Source of the DNA: Branchiostoma lanceolatum
Taxonomy: Eukaryota; Chordata; Leptocardii; Amphioxiformes; Branchiostomatidae
Reading direction: 5' to 3'
NCBI RefSeq assembly: GCF_035083965.1
Contig: NC_089730.1
Coordinates: forward strand, 19,944,742-20,008,741
Length of the DNA stretch: 64,000 nucleotides
Shown here: in pieces, positions 1 through 12,000 of the stretch
Position numbering within the stretch: the first letter of the stretch is position 1
Layout: every line of letters begins with the position of its first letter
Program-made: the position numbers and the translations under genes
The notes under the pieces: generated by a model
Seen by the model: the letters and a program-made list of their open reading frames with translations, nothing else
Told to the model about the DNA's origin: nothing
Databases searched by the model: none

Positions 1-3000
1 TGACCCTGGCACCGACCACCTCCTGGATGACAAACTCGTTCTCTTTGCCAACATCAGCATACAGAATCTCCAAGTTCAAGGCTGCCGGGATGTCCTGACA
101 TAACCCCTGCAGCTGGTCTACTACATCAGGCTCCAGTTCTGCTACTGTAGGGGCCTCAGTAGGGTCCGCTGTGTCGTTACTGTAAAATGAAAAAAAAATT
201 AAGGTAAACCAGTCATCCTCAGTTACGGAAAAGCAAAACGCTGTTTTGCAAAAAAAACTATGATTAAACCCATGATTGAGAAGGACCACCATCTTTGGAC
301 TCACATTTGTAACCTTCAACCTGGTAACTAAGGTAAATGGGTCGTCTCTACCAGACTAACTACGCCAGCTATAGTGAGAATATTTACCAGGGAAGTTTGG
401 CCACCAGAGGGTATCATTTTGGGAATTATTACCCTTACCGTGGACAGACTTTCTTGGCCAATTATTCCTTTTTTGGGGGCCAAATTCTACGATCCATATC
501 CACGTAAGAAGGCCTGATGGAGACTAGACATTTGGCAGGAACTTTGCATAGATTGTGGGGCTGTAAGCACAACTAATCAGGCAAGGTCCTTCCAAAAAAG
601 GGTCCAATGGGAAGGGGAATGCTTCTCTGGGGTAGGGAAAGCCCCTGGCCAGTACTTACTTGATGACCGGTACCCAGTCAGTGATGAGGGTGGAGTTGGG
701 GTTTCCTCCTCTGGAAACAAACTCAGCTGTAACCAGGGCCTCCTGCTGCGCACGCACCTCAGCTCTGGGGGGGGGGGGGGGGGGGGGGAAACAAGATGTA
801 TTCAAATGCAAGTTCATCTGTGATGAGTTTGCATTTATTTGGTAATTGACATTCTAAAGATTCTATACTGGGGGCCCATGTTGTTATATAATTCTTCTAA
901 ATCTGTCATTTTTACAAAGCTTATGAAAATACATTTTCATCAATTTCATTTCATGAAGCTCAGATTCTGTGGAGGGATGGGGTGAAGTTTTTGTCCGTTC
1001 CAACAGTCAAGCAAATTTTCCATTCTAAGGAATTTATACTGGGAGCCCGAGGTATGTTGTTAATTCTAGTTGTTAAATCTGTCATTTCATGATTGTCATG
1101 AAGTTCAGATTATATGGTGTACGCCATAAAATTTTTGTCCGCTCCAACAAGCAAATGTCCTGGAGACAGCCGTGGTTAAGAGTATAACAAGACTGTAGTT
1201 CTGTACCTGAGAGCTACACAGTCCTGGAAGTTGTCCCACGCCAGCCTCACCGTGCACCCAGAGATGGTGTCCTCCCCGAACGTTACAGCAGCCCTACTGG
1301 CAGAGGTGCACAGCCCGTCCACCCCTGGGCTCCAAACCTTAGTGACAGATGTAAAAACTGGTGAATACATCTACTTAGTTTGAACTAGCTCAGAGTAGAA
1401 CAAGGAACAGTCACAGCTATCAAGTGGTATCAAAATAGCATTGATCTTGAAATTTTGATTTTTTTTTTTCCTAAAATTATATTTTATTTTAGAAGGGGCT
1501 TACTGTCATCATGTTGGGTAGGGGAGTCTTCCTATAGCTAGATACAATGTACTCTGATTTTTTCTTAGACTTGAATGTATACATGTGGGTAGTAAGTAAA
1601 CACTTACAAATTAGAGTGGCTAGTTATATCAACTTAAAACCATGAAAAGATACAAACCTGTAGCCCTGATGATCTCATGTTTTCTACACTGTCATTGGTT
1701 AACGACAACGTTCCGGTCAGCAACACTTTCCCAACATCGTAACCCGGATTTCCCGACCGGTCAACAATTTCCGTTCCATCCGCAGTCTCATTCAGGCTGT
1801 CATAGGAAAACTCCACGCCAAACTTCTGTGCCAAAACCGTGGAGTTGTTGTCAGGAGCAACCGTTTCTATGGCAATGTCGCCGAGGATCACAAAGGCCGC
1901 AACGCCTGTAAGTTCTGTCCCCCGCCATGACAGAACGTATCTCACGTCTAGCACAACGTTGCTGCATGTGTCAGTGGTGCCGTTTAGGGAAGGGGTGGGG
2001 GGAAAGGTGAAGCCGTCGTCAAATGCACATCTCTGCATAGCACTTGCTACATTGTCTGCAAACAGAGACGTTTGGTTGAAGATATAGACGTCGTCAGCAG
2101 TGGTGGTAGACCTGACATAAGCACTTGGGTCTGTGAGGCAGAAGTACTCTACTGTAGTTGGGACAGTGGTCACCCCCCCGTGCTGGCTGAGGACTTGAGG
2201 GGGTGTCGGACAGGGGGGGTGGGTAGTAGGAGAGGGGAGTAGATACTCCCTTGCATCCAACACTGAACCCTCAGAGCAAAGACTGGCATCTAGTGTTTGC
2301 ATACAAGTTGCATTTGAAGCCACAAAGTGCCTGGCTATGCCTCTGTACAAGCACTGCCCAGATAACGTCTGCTGGGGGAATGAGAGAAACCCTTGCTGTG
2401 TTTCTCCGTTTGTGTCGGTGTACAGGACTTGGGTGGCCAAGCCGTACCTGTACGCTAAGGAAGAGTCTGTCTCTACAGTCTCTCTTCTCTCAGTCTCATC
2501 GTACGAGTACTGAGGCGCGTTTGCCTCATAGGTGGTCCTAAAGGCAGTCTCAGTTCTGATAGCTGAAGGGTTGTCGTAGTACAAGCCCAGGTAGGGACTG
2601 TTGTCCCGTTCTACGCACAACAGTCTGTCCCAGTCTTCCTGGGGACCCCCGCTGAAGCTGCAGTACTGGGCAAGCTCCTTCGTTTGGTTTCCTCCGAACG
2701 CTCCCTGTATACAGCTGGTGAAGATGTCAAGATCATCCTGTGTGCACTCCTGGAAATGAATAAGAAGATAATCTGGTCAGGGTAACTGACAGGGAAAAGG
2801 TAAAATTTAATTTGAAAATTGGTTATCAAGGAAGAGTGATAAAGATACAATCTTTGAGTGTTTAGAAAATTAGTGTGCCACTTGAAACTGTTGCAGACAA
2901 TGAAGATTTCAAAATCATATTCAAGAAGTAGAATGCAGAAAAAACAGTATCAATTTTCATGCCTTTAGTGTCAATTAAAGACCAAATCATTTAGACTTTT

Positions 3001-6000
3001 TAAATTTACTTCAAGTACATGTACATGTAGGTGGCAAGCAATGACATCTTAAGTTCTATACCAAACAGAAAGGAATGTCTAATAAACAATCATAGCAATG
3101 CATTACAAAATGTAGATTCAGATATTGTGTGGCCTAGTATGCTGCACATAAAGACTCACAGTATCACAGCAACACTCCGTGTCACACTGGTTCTCCCTCA
3201 GATCACATGGACATGGTCCAGCCTCCACATATGCAGGGTTGGGGATCACTCTCTCTACAAGGGGGGTGCCAACAACTGGGGAGAGAGCCATACAACATTA
3301 GTCACAGATCACACCTCCACATACGCAGGGTTGGGGATCACTCTCTCTACAAGGGGGGTGCCAACAACTGTGGAGAGAGCCATACAACATTAGTAACAGA
3401 TCACATGAACACGGTCCCACCTCCACATACGCAGGGTTGGGGATCACTCTCTCTACAAGGGGGGTGCCAACAACTGTGGAGAGAGCCATACAACATTAGT
3501 AACAGATCACATGAACACGGTCCCACCTCCACATACGCAGGGTTGGGGATCACTCTCTCTACAAGGGGGGTGCCAACAACTGTGGAGAGAGCCATACAAC
3601 ATTAGTCACAGATCACATGGACACGGTCCCACCTCCACATACGCAGGGTTGGGGATCACTCTCTCTACGAGGGGGGTGCCAACAACTGTGGAGAGAGCCA
3701 TACAACATTAGTCACAGATCACATGAACACGGTCCCACCTCCACATATGCAGGGTTGGAGATCACTCTCTCTACAAGGGGGGTGCCAACAACTGTGGGGA
3801 GAGCCATATAACATTAGTCATAGATCACACCTCCACATACGCAGGGTTGGGGATCACTCTCTCTACAAGGGGGGTGCCAGCAACTGGGGAGAGCCATACA
3901 ACATGAGTCATAGATCGCATTGGCATGGCGCCTCCACATATGCCGGGTCTCTAAGAGGGTACCAACAACAGTGCAGAAGTAAAAGAGTTTCAGTTACCTC
4001 CATATGTACATGTAGATGTAATGTTTTTCCTACTCCATTGTATCCTTACCTTCAGCATTGGTGAGGTTTGCTGTGATGTTCGTTCCCACATCAGTAGAGA
4101 ATACGAAGGCTGCAGACCTCCCCTGGTACTTGGGTTCAGGGTTACTGGACTGAGGTGCACAGCATACTGAGATATATCTCTATTCTACTCTATATTATCC
4201 TTACCTTCAGCATTAGTGAGGTTTGCTGTGATGTTCGTTGCCACATTAGAAGAGAATACGAAGGCTGCAGACCTCCCCTGGTACTTAGGATCAGTGTTAC
4301 TGGACTGAGGTGCACAGCATACCGAGATATATATCTATTCTACTCCACTGCATCCTTACCTTCACCGTTAGTGAGGTTTGCTGTGATGTTCGTTCCCACA
4401 TTGGAAGAGAATACGAAGGCTGCAGACCTCCCCTGGTATTTAGGATCAGTGTTACTGGACTGAGGTGCACAGCATACCGAGATATATATCTATTCTACTC
4501 CACTGCATCCTTACCTTCAGCATTAGTGAGGTTTGCTGTGATGTTCGTTGCCACATTGGAAGAGAATACGAAGGCTGCAGACCTGCCCTGGTACTTAGGA
4601 TCAGTGTTACTGGACTGAGGTGCACAGCAAACTGAGATATATCTCTATTCTACTCCATTGTACCCTTACCTTCAGCATTGGTGAGGTTTGCTGTGATGTT
4701 CGTTGCCACATTAGAAGAGAATACGAAGGCTGCAGACCTCCCCTGGTACTTAGGATCAGTGTTACTGGACTGAGGTGCACAGCAAACTGAGATATATCTC
4801 TATTCTACTCCATTGTACCCTTACCTTCAGCATTGGTGAGGTTTGCTGTGATGTTCGTTGCCACATTAGAAGAGAATACGAAGGCTGCAGACCTCCCCTG
4901 GTACTTAGGATCAGTGTTACTGGACTGAGGTGCACAGCATACTGAGATATATCTCTATTCTACTCCACTGCATCCTTACCTTCAGCGTTAGTGAGGATTG
5001 CTGTGATGTTTGTTCCCACGTTGGAAGAGAAGACGAAAGCTGCAGACTTGGGATCAGTGTTACTAGTCTGAGGTGCACAGACTTAGGATCAGTGTTACTA
5101 GTCTGAGGTGCACAGCAAACTGAGATATATCTCTATAATTCTACTCTATTGTTCCCTTACCTTCAGCATTAGTGAGGTTTGCTGTGATGTTCGTTGCCAC
5201 ATTAGAAGAGAATACGAAGGCTGCAGACCTTCCCTGGTATTTAGGATCAGTGTTACTGGCCTGAGGTGCACAGCAAACTGAGATATATATTTTTCTCAAT
5301 CATACCCTAATACCCTTACCTTCAGCATTAGTGAGGTTTGCTGTGATGTTCGTTCCCACATTAGAAGAGAACACGAAGGCTGCAGACCTCCCCTGGTACT
5401 TGGGATCAGTGTTACTGGACTGAGGTGCACAGCAAACTGAGATATATCATTCTCTATTTTACTCCATTGTTCCCTTACCTTCAGCATTAGTGAGGTTTGC
5501 TGTGACGTTTGTTGCCACATTGGAAGAGAATACGAAGGCTGCAGACCTTCCCTGGTATTTAGGATCAGTGTTACTGGACTGAGGTGCACAGCAGGTCACC
5601 AACAGCAGCTCCTGTACAGAACTGGTGTAGGTCTGGGACAACAGCCACACATCCAGGGGCTTGAAGATGTCATTTGTCTGTAAAATATCAACATACATGT
5701 AAATATTCTGACATGTCTTACCCCAGATCACATTGTTCGCAATTAGATATGGCCATTAGTAATGCTCTGATTTAAATTTGCAGACAAAAACACTATTTCC
5801 ATGATCTGCCTAGGCCTTATTTGAAATGGACAGTTGAAAATGGCAAGTTGTATCTTCCTCTTAGCCATTATCCTTAGATAATATGACCTTTTGGCCTTTA
5901 CTTGAGGAAATGGAATAATAAAAAACAGCAGACATCTACACACGCTAGGTAAATTTGCAAAGAATTGGTTGTGTAAAAAGAAACTTCTAATATCCTATAT

Positions 6001-9000
6001 CAAAACAGTGTTCTCACCAGAATTTTTTCACAGCATAGGAGTCAGGTACAGAAGGCCAACTTTACGCGGTGCAAGTCACGCGTGGAGTGCTGAAGACATG
6101 ACCAGAGTAGGGAGTCCGGCATGTTCCCCCGGAAAATTTGCAAATTCATAACCCAATGAGACATTATTTCATGCATTTTGAGGGGTAGATTTTGTGAAGT
6201 AGAGTTTTTCCTCTGTCACAGCCTCATTCTAAAGCCAAATATGAACTTTTTATAAGATTTATGAAGGGTCACAAGGTTTGTCCCAGAAAGAAACACCCCT
6301 ATGCTGGTTGAAACACAGCATAGGGGTCCAGATCACAGCATAGGGGGTCCAAATCACAGCATAGGGGGCCCCTATGCTGAAAAGGCCTGGCGAGAACACT
6401 GCAAAAAATATAGTACATAAAAGGTACAAAATTAATAGAAAACTTCTCACCCCAAACACGAGTTCCACCGCGCCCAGTTGCCAGTTCCCCGCTATGGACA
6501 GGTTGGTCAGGGGGGAGTCTGGCACTGTGGAGGGCGTGGCTGAAAAATTGTAATTAAAAAAAGTTAAACTTTTTCCCACAACTTTTGGTGTATTGGGGCA
6601 ATCTCCATCTCTGTTCCTATAGCCCTAACTAGTAGATATTCCACTGGCAGTGGTGTGTGTTCCACTTTCATACTCTTTCAAGTGTTAAGCGGAGAAAGCA
6701 GTTTGCACCATTTCTTCAAGTCTCGCAAAACTCCAACCAGGTCATAGCTAAGATCTTCGATATGACCTACTTGGGGTTTCACTTCCGACCTTCTAAATGC
6801 TAATTAAATCAACTACCAGTACTCAATTTTTGACACTATGTACAATATACACTTGTCAAGGTTGACATTGTACCCACACAAATGCACAAGATGAGAGAGT
6901 GAAGTTTTCTAGTGCAATAGAGAGAGGTACTGCATTTCATGAAAACAGTGAAAAGTTCAGATGATCACTGTTTAACCCTCTCCCTGCTGAAGGAGCCTTT
7001 TGTTACCGAATTTGTATTGCTTACAGGGTCAGGCAGCAGGGAGAAGGTTAAAGTGAATAGTGAAATCCTTGCTACAGTGCATTACAGTACAGAATCAATG
7101 ATGAAGTGCAGAAGACTTTGGAGTTGCCTCTAGGAGAGAAGAGAGGAATTGTTAAAGGTGAGAATAAGCAGCAGACAGGTACATGTACAGCAGGACAAAT
7201 GATTGTGATTCTACACCATTTCTGTGTAATTTGTGCAGATTGGACACACATTGGTGTACAGGACACACACCACACAACACAGCTCCCTACCCATGGTAAC
7301 TGTTGTATTGGGGGAGGTGGCGACTGTCGTATTGGGGGAGGGGGGCAAAGTTGGAGCAGAAGTAGGAGAGGCACTGGTAGATCCTGTTCAAGGTTGGAAA
7401 ATACAGATTTAGTTATTGTCAAACATCAAATGCAATCAAATGAACTGTTTACAGTGACTCCCAGTATGGTTGGATATTTTGTGATTTTACTTCCTGACAC
7501 TATATACACTTGCCAAGGTTGACATTGTACCCACACAAATGCACAAGATGAGAAAGTGAAGTTTTTTTAGTGCAATAGAAAGAGGTACTGAGTTCCTTCC
7601 GGACAGTGAAGAGTTGTACTTGTACGGAGGATCCTAATCTAACTTCCTCCCTGCTGAAGTAGCCTTTTAGCACCAATTTTGTTTTGGTTACAGGGTTAGG
7701 CAGCAGGAAGAAGGTTAAAGTGAAAAGTGAAATCCTTGCTACAGTGCATTACAGTACAAAATTAATGAAAGAGTGCAGAAGACAGATACAGACTTTTGAG
7801 TGGTCTGTAAGAGAAGAGAGAGAAATTGTTAAAGGTGAGAATAATCTACAGACAGGTATGGCAAGACAAATGATTGTGATTCTACACTGTACAATTTCTG
7901 TGTAATTTGTGCAGATTGGACACATATCGGTGTACAAGGCACACACCACACAACACAGCTCCCTACCCATGGTAACTGTCGTATTGGGGGAGGGGGGCAA
8001 AGGTGGAGCTGAAGCCATGGTGACTGTCGTATTGGGGGAGGGGGGCAAAGTCGGAGCTGAAGCCGTGATGACTGTCGTATTGGGGGAGGGGGGCAAAGTT
8101 GGAGATGAAGCCGTGGTGACTGTCGTTTTGGGGGAGGGGGGCAAAGTTGGAGCTGAAGCCATGGTGACTGTCGTATTGGGGGAGGGGGGCAAAGTCGGAG
8201 CTGAAGCCATGGTGACTGTCGTATTGGGGGAGGGGGGCAAAGTTGGAGCTGAAGCCATGGTAACTGTTGTATTGGGGGAGGGGGGCAAAGTTGGAGCTTA
8301 AAGCCATGGTGACTGTCGTATTGGGGGAGGGGGGCAAAGTTGGAGCTGAAGCCATGATGACTGTCGTATTGGGGGAGGGGGGCAAAGTTGGAGCTGAAGC
8401 CGTGGTGACAGTCGTATTGGGGGAGGGGGGCAAAGTCGGAGCTGAAGCCGTGGCGACTGTCGTATTGGGGGAGGGGGGCAAAGTTGGAGCTGAAGCCATG
8501 GTGACTGTCGTATTGGGGGAGGGGGGCAAAGTCGGAGCTGAAGCTATGGTGACTGTCGTATTGGGGGAGGGGGGCAAAGTTGGAGCTGAGGTAGGAGAAG
8601 CACTGGCAGTTCCTGTTCAAGGTTGGAAAATTGTTATTGTCAAAAGAGGGAAAAACAAACAACAGCATCTGAGATTCTAACAAGATATTCCAAATTAACA
8701 TTTCATACTTCAATTATTCTTATTTTATGCTACATGTACTTGTATCATAGGTGCTTTTAATGCATAGCAATACAAATACTGTAAACCAAAAGTTACAACT
8801 AATGGTAATCTACAGTGACCCATCCTGATGTGAATCCATCCTTCGGTGCAACAGCTAAAAATAAAAAAGTTTAATCTGTTATACACGTCTTCATTAAAGA
8901 CACAGATAAATGGTATCGTAAGCTGTGAACGTCAGAGACAGAAAAGGCATTTGTAGGTGCAATAGAGAAGAAAAGTGTCTTATGCTGCAAGACTGTGCTG

Positions 9001-12000
9001 AAGAAAAAAGTAAGGCCACCTCTACCAAACTCCATGGATGACTTAAGATCAAGCTCTACATGTAAATCTGAGTGTAGAGAAGTAAGATGCCATTGTCTCA
9101 CATGTTGCTTTGTGAGTCATAAATGTAAGAGGCTGACATAAAATTATCTTTCAGTAAAAACAATTGCTTTGGTGTGGATGGTGCACAAGTTTAATGTACA
9201 GAAGCCACAATACTGTACTGTGATAGTTCACAGTATAACACAAAACGTTTCAGTTTTGAACCAAAGTCTGTGGCAGTCATCCAAAGAATAGCTAAGGTGG
9301 CCCAACAAGAGAGAGAGATTGCAGATACATTAGGTTTCTACATCTATGCAGGGAGACTATACTCATCCATGTACCCTGGGTCTGTGCAGAGATAGGGGCA
9401 GGCGTAAGAGTTGAAGCAGGGCTGGCAGAGGCAGGGTTTGGGGTGGTCTGTCCTGGAGTGGTCGCCTGTGGTGAAGCTGTCCCTAAAGATGCCACACAAG
9501 TAAAGCCTTAGGGTTAGCGAAGGATGAGATAATGTACATACTCCTGCACACATCGAAAACAAAGTACTAGTGTACATGAATCAACGTACCTTATGCCTTT
9601 GTAACGCTATTCAGGTTAGCAAAGGATGAGATTAGTGTGTACACTCCTGCACACATCAAGATGAAGTGTACATATGCCAAAGTATCTCACAGTCCCTACA
9701 AATGCCACATACACAATGTACAATGTAGGTAAAGCCATTTGGGCTAGCAAAGGTATGGCATTACTGTACAATGTCATGTACCAGAACACCTGCAGACATT
9801 AAGATGAAGGCTTCACATGTACACGCTTCACAGCATCTCAGACTTGCAATCTCAGACTTGCAATAAGTATTGTGGATGTTTCTTGTCCTTTTCTGTATCT
9901 ATGTTGGTTGTTGGTTTCCTTGGGTGTACCACACCAGCTTGGCAGGCACGTGGTGCCTACTGGCTCCACTAGGTCAAAGGGGTGAGGGTCTGGCAAACAC
10001 TCATACTGACACTATCTGGTTTATAGTCAATGATCAAAAACCATGCAAAATCTTCAATTGGAATGTCACTGCCACATTTTATGACACTGTAGTGTGAGTG
10101 TTAACCTTATGAAAATGTGTCTTGTCTTTGTGTTTTTCTCTCTTTCACTCTCTGCCCTTACCTCTAGAAATGATAACTTGATGACTATTTGGGAAAACAT
10201 GCACTGATCTGAGTCAAACAAACAAGAATACACTAATTGAAAATGTCACTGCCATATCTTACATGTATGGCTATTTGGGCAAAGGTAGTCTCATCCTTTC
10301 ATTTCTTTCATTTCATTTCATTTCATTTTCATTTCATATGACTGTAGCTTGAGTGTTAACCTTAATAAGTATAATATTATTTCTCTTTATTTGAATTCTA
10401 TACCACAAGTCAGAAGTTGCCTCCAGAAATAATAACTTGCAAACTTTCTGCGAATGTGCACAAATCCTTTTCAAACCAGAGAGAATACACTAAACCAGAC
10501 CAACTGGTTCAGAACCAACCTGCCGGGGCTGTAGGTACCAGGTTGGACACAGGTACACAGGTGGGGTTGGCAGCAAGTATCTGAGCCTCGTCTGAGTCAT
10601 CCACCTCTTGCAGGGCGCAGGTGAACGTCACCGTGTCAGCCTGCACGGGTGCATCCAGCACCAGGAAGGCCCCCACGCTCTGAGCCGTGGTTCTGGTCGT
10701 GTCGGGGACAAACTGCACTGAGCCTTCGTCCAGTGCAAAGGTAGACTCATCACCTGATACAGAAAAATAAATAAGTGAAAATTTGTAAATTTTTCAAGTC
10801 TAACCCTGACAAACATGAAGATCGGAAGACTGGTATCTTATAACTTAGCTTTTCATCTGTTATTATTCATTTGTTTCAGGTACTCACTTCCACTTTCCAG
10901 AGGTTTGGGAAGTATGTGTTGCTATAGAATGAATTCGATTTAAGTACGGACTGAACAATGGTGTTAGATGAGTGGAAAAGACAGTAAACAAAAGAATAAC
11001 TGGGTTGAATAATTCAATATTGCAATGATTATGAATTATTAATAAAGAGCCAACCAACTAGCAAACACCTGTCATGACAGAACCTAATGCCATAATGGAA
11101 TGGTAAAGACTGTCAACTGATAAAAGTAAGAAACACTACACTAACCTGTAGATGTAGCAGTAAGATACTGGTTCCCCCCTCCCCCAGACTGTGCCGTACA
11201 GGAGGCAGGCACAGGAGCATCATTACTGTACTAACCTGTAGATGTAGCAGTAAGATACTGGTTCCCCCCTCCCCCAGACTGTGCCGTACAGGAGGCAGAC
11301 ACAGGTGAACCGGTGGGGTTGGTGAAGGAGTAGGTCACATCTCCAGCTGTACTGTTCACTTCCAAGGTCAGGGGGTCAAAGGTCAGCTGGATAGAACCTG
11401 TGGAAGGATAACATATATCAATTATGTACATTAATGTATGGACAAGGTCACCTTGATATATACATGTACTACATATATCACTAGTCATAAAAACTGCTTA
11501 CAGGAGTGATCTCTGAATTTTTAACTTAAGTCGGATGTTTCCATAGACATATTTTTCCAAATTTGTCAAAGACAGGAAAGATTATGTGCAAGCTCGTCTA
11601 ACCCTTGCGCAACAGTAACAACATACTATAATGTTCAAGTGTATACATGTACTTACCAGCTGTTGCACCCACACTTGTGCAAGTAACCGTCACAGCATTG
11701 TCCACCACTGCTTCACTGTGATGAAGGACATGAACAAACCAATTCATCATTTCTAATTATGTTACATACTAACTAAAGCAATCTAAAAATGACAGTTCTG
11801 TACATTTCTGTAGGCTTAAGCTGCAAAATCCGATCACACATATTCTGTAAGATATACACAAATGTCAGTACTAACCTGAGCTGTACTTGTACAGTAGCCT
11901 GAGTGACTCCAGCCCTGTTCGGCACCAGCACCAGACTGGAACAGAACCCTGCTACTGGACCCTTTCTCACCTGCAAGAATCTGGGGAGGAGACAAAGGGG

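Larger units (their letters stand above)
6836..8625. repeat. Segmental tandem duplication carrying TCTN2 exons 10 and 11
   Basis: Two blocks begin with nearly the same sequence (acacttg(t/c)caaggttgacattg at about 6850 and 7509). They share further landmarks: gcacaagatgag, aatccttgctacagtgcatt, tgtgtaatttgtgcagattgga, and gttcaaggttggaaaat at the end. The first block is about 560 bases. The second is longer because its 48-base minisatellite expanded to 13 units. Confidence 0.88.

Noticed and set aside
3031-4064. Plus-strand frames in the 106-base array
   Set aside because: Repeat-driven antisense of TCTN2 exon 14 copies; no start or partner exons.
3222-5590. CRISPR-like interpretation of the regular repeats
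   Set aside because: Repeat units are 106 and 155 bases with no short repeat/spacer pattern, lie in introns of a eukaryotic gene, and derive from its exons.
7909-8680. Plus-strand frames with VVLGEGGKVGAEA repeats
   Set aside because: Antisense of the TCTN2 coding minisatellite. The minus-strand frame joins neighbouring exons in phase and encodes a plausible glycosylated linker; the plus strand has no splice context.
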